Source: Akkermansiaceae bacterium
GTDB lineage: Bacteria > Verrucomicrobiota > Verrucomicrobiia > Verrucomicrobiales > Akkermansiaceae
Length of the DNA stretch: 13,199 bases
NCBI GenBank assembly: GCA_028293225.1
Contig: JAQGPE010000382.1
Coordinates: 1 to 13,199, forward strand
Direction of reading: 5' to 3'
Of this stretch, positions 1-7,254 are shown piece by piece. A model generated the notes under the pieces. It made no database searches, was not told the DNA's origin, and worked only from the letters and a program-made list of their open reading frames with translations. Position numbers and translations under genes: made by a program. Position 1 is the stretch's first letter. Every line of letters starts with the position of its first letter.

Positions 1-85
1 CAACCGCGATCCGGCGGGCGGTTTCTCGGGAAAGTTTTCCGGTTTGCCGGATGTATTTGCGGAGTCGAGTCTGTCTGACATCCCT

Positions 86-742
86 ATGAAATCCCTTTCA
101 CTCATCGTTTCTCTTTTCCTGACCGGCCTGGCCTGTGCGGCTCCGGACAAGGGCTTCACGCTGCTTTTCAACGGCAAGGATCTGACCGGCTGGAAGCGCG
201 TCAACGGCCTGGCCGAATACAAGGTGAAGGACGGCTGCATCATCGGCGACGGCAACGAGGTGAAGGACAACACCTTCCTGCGGACCGAAAAGACCTACAA
301 GGACTTCGATTTCCGCTTCGAGACGAAGTTCGACGACCTGACCGGCAACTCCGGGATGATGTTCCGCGGCCTCCAGTACCCGGGCGAGGACGGCCGGGTG
401 AACGGCTACCAGTGCGAGCACGACCAAACCAAGGCCCGCGCCTGGACGGCCTGCCTCTACGACGAGGCCCGCCGCGGCTGGCTGGCGCCGATGAAGGACA
501 ACAAGGAGCAGGAAAAAGCCGCCACCGAACTCGGCCAGAAAATCATCAAATGGGATGACTGGAACAAAATCCGCATCCTCTGCCAGGGCAAGCACCTCCA
601 GATCTGGCTCAATGGCACCCAGACCGTGGACTTTACGGACAACGATCCGAAGTTCACTCCGGAAGGCTTCTTCGGCCTTCAAGTGCACTCCGGGAAATCC
701 TGCCACGTGCGCTGGCGCAATCTGGAAATCAAGGAATTGTGA
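86..742 (+). CDS. Secreted DUF1080 (3-keto-disaccharide hydrolase-like) protein
   Basis: The 218-residue product begins with a signal peptide (MKSLSLIVSLFLTGLACA, probable cut after ACA), so it should be exported. The mature part is one DUF1080/PF06439 jelly-roll domain. It opens with GFTLLFNGKDLTGW, carries NSGMMFR and GYQCEH in the middle, and ends with GLQVHSG followed by VRWRNLEIKEL, all hallmarks of the family. Members characterised elsewhere act on 3-keto-glycosides in oxidative cleavage of plant or microbial glycosides; for this copy that role is inferred. The ATG at 86 is chosen because it puts the signal peptide at the N-terminus. The frame is open further upstream, but the extra residues would precede the signal peptide. 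No Shine-Dalgarno sequence is visible. A weak GC hairpin at 791-808 follows without a T-run. Confidence 0.88.
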   Translation: MKSLSLIVSLFLTGLACAAPDKGFTLLFNGKDLTGWKRVNGLAEYKVKDGCIIGDGNEVKDNTFLRTEKTYKDFDFRFETKFDDLTGNSGMMFRGLQYPGEDGRVNGYQCEHDQTKARAWTACLYDEARRGWLAPMKDNKEQEKAATELGQKIIKWDDWNKIRILCQGKHLQIWLNGTQTVDFTDNDPKFTPEGFFGLQVHSGKSCHVRWRNLEIKEL

Positions 743-1033
743 GGCATCATCAGAGCCGCCGGTTCGCAGCCTGTCAGTGAAACCGATTTGGCGGGAGGAA
801 TCCCCCGCTTCGGACGGCCGGGCCGGGAATCGATTTCTCGTGAATGAGAAAATTTCCCTGAAAAATGGAGTTTCGGTGACGCTATTTTCAGTGCCGGATT
901 TGGAACCTGATTTTTCCGGCGCATCGCCCCACTCTCCGTAGCTTGCCGCTCATATCCTTGTCCTCCCCGGGCAGGAAACGATCGGTAAATTGATCCATCC
1001 CCCGGCACAGGCACGCTATCCAGTCCAGTTATC
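743..1033. other. Intergenic spacer with two weak dyads
   Basis: No convincing gene is seen on either strand. A short dyad at 791-808 (gcggg/cccgc) lies just after the DUF1080 gene but lacks a T-run. A 6-base inverted repeat (gccgga 893-898, tccggc 915-920) encloses a T-rich loop. A TTGATC at 990-995 could be a -35 element for the LamG gene, but no good -10 follows at normal spacing. Confidence 0.4.
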
Positions 1034-3508
1034 ATGATCCCTATTCATCCGAAAATTGCCACCCGCACGCTCATCACGGCCCTGCTCGCAGCCGCGGCTC
1101 TCACCCCGGTCTACGCCGCGTCCCCCCGCGACACCGCCCTGGCGGACGCACCGCTGGGCTACTACGAACTCGGCACGCCCAAGCTCCCCGGCACCGTTAT
1201 CAACACAATCGGCAACGTGGTGGCAGGCGCCAGCGTCGGGGTCACTTCCACGGCGAGCGCTCTGGCGGCGGATCCTGATGCAGCCGCCCAATACGACGGC
1301 GTTTCCTCCCTGACCACCATTCCCTTTTCGGCCGACTACAATCCCGCCCCGACAGCATCCTTTTCCGTCGAAGCCTGGGTTGCTCCATCCGTGGAGGGCG
1401 GCGCCACGCCACAAGTCATCTTCAGCAGCGGTGGCACGACCCAGGGCTGGAAACTGACCCAGGGACTTTCGAATGCAGATCCGAACGCCGACCCGGCAAA
1501 ACTGGGCTACGCCGTCTCCTTCTATAATGGATCGACGACCCCTTCCTTCACCTTGGCAGGCGGCGCTTACTCCCTCGGCTTCGGCAACCACATCGTGATC
1601 ACTTACGATGGAGCGACGAAAACCGCCAGCCTCTACATCGACGGCTCGCTCGCTCAACAGAAGTCGACCGCCCTCTACGCCGCCAACACCAGCGCCCCTC
1701 TGACCCTGGGCGGAGACAGCGCCGGCACCCATCTCTTCAACGGCGCCATCGACGAGTTCGCCTTTTACAAAAAAGCGCTCACCGCGAGCCAGGTTTCAGC
1801 CCACACGGACAACGGCTTTTCCAATCCACCCGCACAGTCGTACAGCTCGCTCATCACCACTGATGGAGCAGCCCTTTACCTGCGGCTCGACGAAAAGGAT
1901 CCCAACCGTGTCGTCGCGGTGAACGCCGGCAGCCTCGGCGCAGCCGCAGACGCGCTGCAATTCCCCGGCGCCAGCTTTCAAGTCGCTGGCGCGCTGGTTG
2001 GCAACACCGATACCGCCGTTCATTACGAGGCCATCGACAAGGTCAGTTTCAATGGCGGTTACCCAACTGTCCTGCCCTATCTGGAGGCGCTGAATACCCC
2101 GAGCTTCTCCGCGGAAGCCTGGGTCAGGCCGCTCAGCCCGAGCTCCGGCAACAACGCCAACGTATTCCGGAACCACAACGACGGCACCGCCGGCATCACC
2201 GACCGCAGCGGCTGGGTCGTATGGCAGCTTCCGAACGGAGCCGGATACGCCCTCCGCCTCTATAACAAAGCTGGCAGCAACCGCGCGATCGACCTGAACG
2301 CCGCTCCCTACACGGTGGGTCAGTGGCAGCACCTGGTCGTGACTTACGACTCTGCCACCCGCACGGCGAAGATGTACAGCAACGGAGCTCTGGCAGGCAC
2401 TCAGACGATCACCGCGGGCTCCGCGGACTACGTCCCGCTTTCCCGCGCGGAGGGATTTATCCCGTCGTTTGGCGGGTTCTCCGACGGGCGCCAGAACGCC
2501 TTCATCGGCGACATGGATGAGGTGGCATACTACAACAAGGTCCTAACCGTCGATCAGGTCCAGGCTCACTTCAAGAACGGCACGAATAGCCCCGCCCGGA
2601 CCACTCCTTACGAAACGCTGATCGCAGCCGACGCCCCGGTCGCCTACTACCGCCAGAACGAAGCCGCCAAGGCGCAGGTCGCCAATCTCGGCAGCCTCGG
2701 TGCCACGGCCGTCGGCACCGCCGTCAACACTCCCATCAGCGTTGCCGGTCCCGGCGCGCCTGACAACCCGGGCTTCCCGACCAACACCAAGGCCAGCGAC
2801 TTCAATGGCAGTTCGAAGACCTATATCGAACTCAACAACCCGGCGGGTCTTAACATCGCCGGCGCGATCACGCTCGAAGCCTGGGTCAAACCCGATGCCA
2901 CCCAGCCTGCCTCCGCCTACATCATCGGCCACGGCGGAGACCTCGCTTTCAACGAAGTCTTCCTGCGCATCGAAGGTGGCAATTACCAGGTCGGGGACAA
3001 CACCGGCAGCATCGCCACCTTCGCCGTTCCGGCCGGAGACCTCGGCGGCGCCAACTGGATCCACTTGGCGGGAGCCTGGTCAAACGGCACCTGGACGCTC
3101 TATCGCAATGGTGTCGCCGTCGCCACCGCTGCCGACGCCACCGGGCCGGCGCAGATCGTTGACGCCAACTGGGCCATCGGCGCTCGCGGCCGCTGGGACA
3201 CCCCCGGCTACCCTTCCGCTCCGTCGGGCGACCAGCGCCTCTTCAATGGCGCCATCGCCACCGCCGGCATCTATGGGTCCGCCCTGACCGCCGACCGCGT
3301 CAATGCGCACTACCAGTCCGGAGTGACCATCAGCCCTGCGCTCTCCCCGCTGGTGATCGTCCAGCAGGGCGGCACGGTGACCCTCACCTGGACCAGCGGC
3401 ACGCTCGCCCAATCGACGGACCTGGTCAACTGGACCGACGTGCCGAACGCCACTTCGGGCTATCAGACGCCGGTCAATGGGAAGCAGTTCTTCCGCCTCC
3501 ACGACTGA
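1034..3508 (+). CDS. Secreted protein with three LamG/concanavalin-like domains
   Basis: The 824-residue exported protein has a signal peptide at residues 1-28 (TLITALLAAAALTPVYA). Three units follow. Each starts with an entry motif (DAPLGYYEL, GAALYLRLDE, DAPVAYYRQNE), continues with the LamG strand signature (SFSVEAWV near 109, SFSAEAWVRP near 357, ITLEAWVKP near 612), and closes with a motif of the type FNGAIDEFAFYKKALT (near 235, 490 and 737). The third closing motif is degenerate (FNGAIATAGIYGSALT). Residues about 766-824 form the C-terminal module usual in Verrucomicrobia (TLTWTSGTLAQSTD, then VNGKQFFRLHD). LamG domains typically bind glycans or protein ligands, so an adhesive or polysaccharide-binding cell-surface role is inferred; no catalytic residues are evident. 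A strong terminator follows at 3536-3565, so the gene ends its own transcript. Confidence 0.88.
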   Translation: MIPIHPKIATRTLITALLAAAALTPVYAASPRDTALADAPLGYYELGTPKLPGTVINTIGNVVAGASVGVTSTASALAADPDAAAQYDGVSSLTTIPFSADYNPAPTASFSVEAWVAPSVEGGATPQVIFSSGGTTQGWKLTQGLSNADPNADPAKLGYAVSFYNGSTTPSFTLAGGAYSLGFGNHIVITYDGATKTASLYIDGSLAQQKSTALYAANTSAPLTLGGDSAGTHLFNGAIDEFAFYKKALTASQVSAHTDNGFSNPPAQSYSSLITTDGAALYLRLDEKDPNRVVAVNAGSLGAAADALQFPGASFQVAGALVGNTDTAVHYEAIDKVSFNGGYPTVLPYLEALNTPSFSAEAWVRPLSPSSGNNANVFRNHNDGTAGITDRSGWVVWQLPNGAGYALRLYNKAGSNRAIDLNAAPYTVGQWQHLVVTYDSATRTAKMYSNGALAGTQTITAGSADYVPLSRAEGFIPSFGGFSDGRQNAFIGDMDEVAYYNKVLTVDQVQAHFKNGTNSPARTTPYETLIAADAPVAYYRQNEAAKAQVANLGSLGATAVGTAVNTPISVAGPGAPDNPGFPTNTKASDFNGSSKTYIELNNPAGLNIAGAITLEAWVKPDATQPASAYIIGHGGDLAFNEVFLRIEGGNYQVGDNTGSIATFAVPAGDLGGANWIHLAGAWSNGTWTLYRNGVAVATAADATGPAQIVDANWAIGARGRWDTPGYPSAPSGDQRLFNGAIATAGIYGSALTADRVNAHYQSGVTISPALSPLVIVQQGGTVTLTWTSGTLAQSTDLVNWTDVPNATSGYQTPVNGKQFFRLHD

Positions 3509-3535
3509 CCCTTCGGCAAAGCCTGCGATCATCCA

Positions 3536-3565
3536 GAGGCCGCCCCGACCGGGCGGCCTCTTTTT
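3536..3565 (+). terminator. Rho-independent terminator after the LamG gene
   Basis: A perfect 10-bp stem (gaggccgccc 3536-3545 with gggcggcctc 3551-3560) has a 5-base loop and is followed directly by TTTTT at 3561-3565. It lies 27 bases after the LamG stop codon. Confidence 0.93.
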
Positions 3566-3647
3566 CGTCAGGCCCCGGCCCGGTGACACTTTGTAAAAAA
3601 CGCGAAAAGACACACTTTTCACCAACCGGACCGCTCTCCGCCGCCGT

Positions 3648-3653
3648 TATAAG
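3648..3653 (+). promoter_or_regulatory. Possible -10 element (TATAAG)
   Basis: TATAAG lies 39 bases before the GTG start of the next gene, in the short gap after a terminator where a promoter is expected. No recognisable -35 hexamer is present at 16-18 bases upstream, so this is a weak call. Confidence 0.25.
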
Positions 3654-3692
3654 CCTGTCCGCCCCGCATCTCCCCACCCACACGCTCCCCCT

Positions 3693-4994
3693 GTGACCCC
3701 GCTGCTCCGTACGATCCTCATTTCATCGCTCGCCTTCGCCATTCCGGCTCTCGCCGAAGAAGACCTCCGCACCTGGACCAGTAGTGCCGGCCAGACCTTC
3801 AAAGGCACCTATCTTTCCTGCACCGCGGAGAAGGTGACCATCCGGCGCGAAGACGGCAAAACCGTCCTGGTCGAGCGCGCGAAGCTCTCCGAGGACGACC
3901 AGCACTATGTCGATCTGGCCTTCGCCGGCCTGGCCGGTCCGCCGTCCCAGAAGCCGGCACCGGCAGATCCGGAGCCTTCGGAGGCCGCCGCCGACCCGCT
4001 GCCTCCCAAGAAATTCGATTTCAGGCCCAGTGTCGACTTCATCGCCAAAATGCTGCTTGGCTATGACGGCTCAAAGCCGAACTTCACCGCCCCATGGCCC
4101 AAGGAGATCGGCGTGGACGTCGAACCCGAGATCGTCACCCTCGAGGAGGACGCCGCGAAAAAATCCTTCATCTACGAAAGCCCGCATTTCCATTTCCAGT
4201 CGAATGTCCTCCTGAAGCCCAGCCTGCTGGCAAAGGTCGCCGTGATGTTCGAGGCCACCTTCAAGATGCACCATGACGTGCCGCTGAACAACCGGCGCAC
4301 CCGCTCGGAAAAGGCCGCCAAGCTCCGCGCCCGCCTGTTCGAAACCAGCGAGGAATATCACGCCGCGGGCGGCCCCAGCGGCAGCGCCGGCGTCTATCGC
4401 GGCGGCAATATCGACGAGTTCATGGTGCCGCTGGACGAGCTCGGCGTGAAAAAGGTCGGCTCCGGCTACATGTTCGACTACCGCGGCAATTTCCATACCA
4501 TGTACCACGAGCTGACCCACCAGCTCTGGGGCGACATCCCGGAGTTGGCCGGCATGTGGATGGTCGAGGGCTTCGCCGAATTCATGGCCTGCGCTCCCTT
4601 CAGCAACGGCAAGTTCTCCTTCACCAAGCAGGCCGACTACCTGATGGCCTATGCCACCGGCTTCGGCAAAAAGGACCACGGCGGCCGCGACCTCGGCAAG
4701 GACATCGTCTACCCCCACCTGGAGGAAATCATGGCCTGGGACCAGCCCAAGTTCTATTCCGACGGCAACAGGAACTACGGCCTGGGCCTGCTGCTGGTGA
4801 ACTACTTCGTCCTGATGGATGGCGACGGCGACAAGGTTGGCGAAAATTTCAAAAAATGCATCAAGGCCTGCCAGGATGGCCAGTCGGAAGCGGCGGCCCG
4901 CGAGATGCTGCTGGCCGGCAGAACCTACGAGCAGCTCGAAAAGGACTTCGCCTCCGCCATGAGGAAGAAAGGCATCAAGATCACCTATGAGTGA
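3693..4994 (+). CDS. Secreted SHD1-domain gluzincin-type metallopeptidase (DUF1570-like)
   Basis: The 433-residue protein has a signal peptide (residues 1-21, cut after PALA). Residues about 25-75 (RTWTSSAGQTFKG through KLSEDDQHYV) match the SHD1 module often found after signal peptides in Verrucomicrobia and Planctomycetes. A Pro/Ala-rich linker covers about 81-110. The catalytic part carries HELTH at 272-276, a zinc-binding HExxH, followed by MVEGFAEFM with Glu292 and Glu296; Glu296 lies 20 residues after His276, the thermolysin-like spacing for the third zinc ligand. This points to a gluzincin related to DUF1570 proteins. Substrate is unknown; action in the periplasm or at the cell surface is inferred. 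The start is GTG, chosen because it begins the signal peptide. The gene stands alone between a terminator and the ftsY promoter region. Confidence 0.8.
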   Translation: MTPLLRTILISSLAFAIPALAEEDLRTWTSSAGQTFKGTYLSCTAEKVTIRREDGKTVLVERAKLSEDDQHYVDLAFAGLAGPPSQKPAPADPEPSEAAADPLPPKKFDFRPSVDFIAKMLLGYDGSKPNFTAPWPKEIGVDVEPEIVTLEEDAAKKSFIYESPHFHFQSNVLLKPSLLAKVAVMFEATFKMHHDVPLNNRRTRSEKAAKLRARLFETSEEYHAAGGPSGSAGVYRGGNIDEFMVPLDELGVKKVGSGYMFDYRGNFHTMYHELTHQLWGDIPELAGMWMVEGFAEFMACAPFSNGKFSFTKQADYLMAYATGFGKKDHGGRDLGKDIVYPHLEEIMAWDQPKFYSDGNRNYGLGLLLVNYFVLMDGDGDKVGENFKKCIKACQDGQSEAAAREMLLAGRTYEQLEKDFASAMRKKGIKITYE

Positions 4995-5145
4995 TCTCCC
5001 GCCGTCCTGATCTCGCCCACCCGGGAAGGAAAAGGCCCCCAATCCCCCGGCGCTCGATCCTCGCAGCCCGTCCGCAGGGCGCGAGCCGGGCGCCCTCCCG
5101 CCACGCCTGCGGCAAAGCCCCGGGGAATCAATCGACGTCAGAGAC

Positions 5146-5174
5146 TTGTCCTGCCGGTTCCAGCCGCCTAGAAC
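5146..5174 (+). promoter_or_regulatory. Candidate sigma-70 promoter for ftsY
   Basis: TTGTCC (5146-5151) and TAGAAC (5169-5174) are separated by exactly 17 bases; each matches the consensus hexamer at four of six positions. Transcription would start near 5181, only a few bases before the ATG at 5185, which would give a nearly leaderless mRNA. This fits the missing Shine-Dalgarno sequence. It is a prediction from spacing only. Confidence 0.4.
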
Positions 5175-5184
5175 CCAGCCGCGC

Positions 5185-6036
5185 ATGGCTGGTTTCTTCA
5201 AATCCCTCTACAACAAGATCGCAAACAAGGCCGAGGTCGACTGGGACGAACTCGAAGCCGAACTGGTCGCCGCGGATCTGGGCCCGCGCATGGCGATCCA
5301 AATCGTCGATGAATTGCGTGAACTGGGCCGCCAGGTCTCCGCCCAGGACGTCGTCGATGCCGCGCGCCGCCATGTCGCGGAGAAACTGCCCGCCGATTCC
5401 CCGCCGCTGCTGCCCCGCATGGACGGCAAGCCCTTCGTCTTCCTGGTCGTCGGCATCAACGGCGTCGGTAAGACGACCTCCTGCGCCAAGCTGGGCCACT
5501 GGCTGCAGCGCCGCGGCCAGCCGACCGTCCTCGCCGCCGCCGATACCTTCCGCGCCGCCGCGGTCGAGCAGCTCGAACGCTGGGGTCAGCGCCTCAATCT
5601 CCCGGTGGTGAAAGGCGCGCCGAACGCCGACCCTTCGTCGGTCTGCTTCAACGCCCACCAAAAAGCCATCGCCGACGGCGCCAAGTATCTCATCTGTGAC
5701 ACCGCCGGCCGCCTGCACACCCGTCACAATCTGATGGAGGAGCTGTCAAAAATCCGCCGCACCCTGGCGAAGAACGACCCGACGGCCCCCCATCTGACCC
5801 TGCTGGTGGTGGATGCCACCACCGGCTCGAACGCCCTGCAGCAGGCGAAGGAATTCCACAAGGCCAGCCCTCTCGACGGACTCATCATCACCAAGATGGA
5901 CGGCTCCGGCCGCGGTGGCGTCGCGGTCTCCATCTACGACCAGCTCGGCATCCGCCCGCGTTTCGTCGGCACCGGTGAGGAACCGGACGCCTTCGCACTC
6001 TTCAGCAAGCAGAAGTTCGTCGAAGAAATCGTCTGA
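5185..6036 (+). CDS. ftsY: Signal recognition particle receptor FtsY (minimal NG form)
   Basis: FtsY is the membrane-associated GTPase that docks SRP-ribosome complexes on the translocon. The 283-residue protein has the N domain (about 1-80), then the G domain with P-loop GINGVGKTT (90-98), AADTFRAAAVEQL (118-130), DTAGR (172-176), the FtsY-type DATTGSNALQQAKEF (210-224) and TKMDG (236-240), ending with a FVGTGE/FVEEIV tail. It lacks the long acidic A domain of the E. coli protein. The N-terminal helix MAGFFKSLYNKIANK looks amphipathic and could bind lipid directly. The ATG at 5185 is chosen because it starts this helix; an in-frame TTG at 5146 would add 13 unrelated residues. It heads a three-gene plus-strand group with the synthase and the transpeptidase/phosphatase. 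Ffh is the main alternative for an SRP GTPase, but there is no M domain. Confidence 0.95.
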   Translation: MAGFFKSLYNKIANKAEVDWDELEAELVAADLGPRMAIQIVDELRELGRQVSAQDVVDAARRHVAEKLPADSPPLLPRMDGKPFVFLVVGINGVGKTTSCAKLGHWLQRRGQPTVLAAADTFRAAAVEQLERWGQRLNLPVVKGAPNADPSSVCFNAHQKAIADGAKYLICDTAGRLHTRHNLMEELSKIRRTLAKNDPTAPHLTLLVVDATTGSNALQQAKEFHKASPLDGLIITKMDGSGRGGVAVSIYDQLGIRPRFVGTGEEPDAFALFSKQKFVEEIV

Positions 6037-6061
6037 CCGGTCCGCTCGCGCCACGGACCGG
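6037..6061 (+). other. Intercistronic hairpin after ftsY
   Basis: A perfect 8-bp stem (ccggtccg 6037-6044 with cggaccgg 6054-6061) with a 9-base loop begins immediately after the ftsY stop codon. No T-run follows, so it is not a standard intrinsic terminator; it could stabilise or process the mRNA, or attenuate read-through into the synthase gene. Confidence 0.5.
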
Positions 6062-6111
6062 CCGCGGCGGCCGAATTTCCGTTGGCATCCGCTCCGCCCG
6101 TCGTTACCTCG

Positions 6112-7254
6112 TTGGCCATCGAAACGCGCCTGTTCATTACCGGTCTGGGGGCTCTCTCCGGACTCGGCGAAAACCTCGGGAGCCATCTGTCGCATGTCGA
6201 CGCCGGGCTCACCGCGTTCCGGCCGCTCGGCGAACTGCTCGGCGCGACCAGCCCGCATGCCGGCCTGCCCGCCTCCTGGATCCGCTCCCGGAAATCCCTG
6301 ACCCACCGCAAATGGTCGCCCGCGACCATGGCCGCCCTGCAGGTGGCCCGGGAAGCGGTGGCCGCCGCGGACTGGACGGCGGACGAAGCGCGGGACGCGG
6401 TGATCTTTCTCGGCACCAGCCGTGGCACCGCCGCCGGCTGGATCGATCCCTGGCCGGAGAGACGCGCCTTTCCCCTGATGGCGGCCAGCAACTCGCTCCA
6501 CAGCGAACCCGCCGCCGCCGTGAGCATCGAGCTCGGCATCCGCGGACCCTGGCAGGTCCAGGCCAGTGGCTGCGCGGCCGGCCTGGATGCGCTGGGCATG
6601 GCCTCGCTGTGGCTTTCCGCAGGACTGGCCAGCCGCGCGCTGGTGGTCTCCGTCGACCTGCCGCTCTCCCCCGCCCTGCTCGACAGCTATGCGGCCACGG
6701 GAATCCTTTCCACCACCGGTATCAATGATCCCTACGGTCCTCTTGCCGCCGGCATTCTCCCTGCCGAAGCCGCCGCCGCCCTCACACTCGAGACCGGCCC
6801 ACGTGAAGGCACTCCCGTCATGGCCGGCTACCTGGCCAATGCCGACGCCGCGGATGCGATCGGCATGCCTCCCGGGGCGCCGGGAATCGTCGCTCTCCTG
6901 ACCCGCGCCCGCGCCCGCTTCGGCGCTCCGCAGGTGCTCTGCCCCCACGCCAGCGGCACGGCCTCGCACTCCGCGACAGAGCCCGCGGCGATTCTCGACT
7001 CCCTCGGCCACGGCACCAATGTCTGTCTGCTGAAGCCCTTCCTCGGCCACGGCATCGGCGGCGGCGGCCTGCTGGAGATCGCCCTGCTGGCCGGCTATCT
7101 CCGCGAGCACCGGCTGCCCGCGCCGCTACCCGGGACCAGTTGCCCGGAGGGACTTTCGATGACGTCCGGAAAGCTTCCTCCCGCTGCGCTGGCTTTCAAA
7201 CTCGCCTCCGCCCTCGGCGGAAAGAACTCCCTGATTGCGCTCCAAGCACCATGA
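6112..7254 (+). CDS. Orphan beta-ketoacyl-ACP synthase-like condensing enzyme
   Basis: The 380-residue protein has the thiolase fold of KAS I/II (FabB/FabF) enzymes, which join malonyl-ACP to an acyl chain. The active-site set is complete: Cys154 in ASGCAAGLDAL, His279 in PHASGTASHS (matching the FabF HGT motif), and Lys308 plus His313 in KPFLGHGIGGGG, with the Lys-His spacing of FabF. It is divergent: the Cys lies in SGCAAG and the first His in HASGTAS. No acyl carrier, ketoreductase or dehydratase is nearby, so it is not part of an obvious FAS or polyketide cluster in this window. No ATG is available near the conserved start; TTG at 6112 puts the family motif FITGLGALSGLG a few residues in, and TTG at 6082 is the alternative. 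Its last four bases overlap the next start (ATGA), suggesting translational coupling. Product and pathway are unknown. Confidence 0.82.
   Translation: MAIETRLFITGLGALSGLGENLGSHLSHVDAGLTAFRPLGELLGATSPHAGLPASWIRSRKSLTHRKWSPATMAALQVAREAVAAADWTADEARDAVIFLGTSRGTAAGWIDPWPERRAFPLMAASNSLHSEPAAAVSIELGIRGPWQVQASGCAAGLDALGMASLWLSAGLASRALVVSVDLPLSPALLDSYAATGILSTTGINDPYGPLAAGILPAEAAAALTLETGPREGTPVMAGYLANADAADAIGMPPGAPGIVALLTRARARFGAPQVLCPHASGTASHSATEPAAILDSLGHGTNVCLLKPFLGHGIGGGGLLEIALLAGYLREHRLPAPLPGTSCPEGLSMTSGKLPPAALAFKLASALGGKNSLIALQAP

Noticed and set aside
5072..5112. GC-rich dyad upstream of ftsY as a terminator
   Set aside because: ccgcagg and cctgcgg pair across a long gap, but no T-run follows, and the GC-rich background makes such pairs common.
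4071..5201. Minus-strand open frame opposite the metallopeptidase
   Set aside because: The plus-strand frame has a signal peptide and HELTH motif; the antisense product is a composition artefact.
5746..7110. Long minus-strand open frame opposite ftsY and the synthase
   Set aside because: It spans two well-supported genes, has low-complexity Gly/Arg/Ala composition and no family features.
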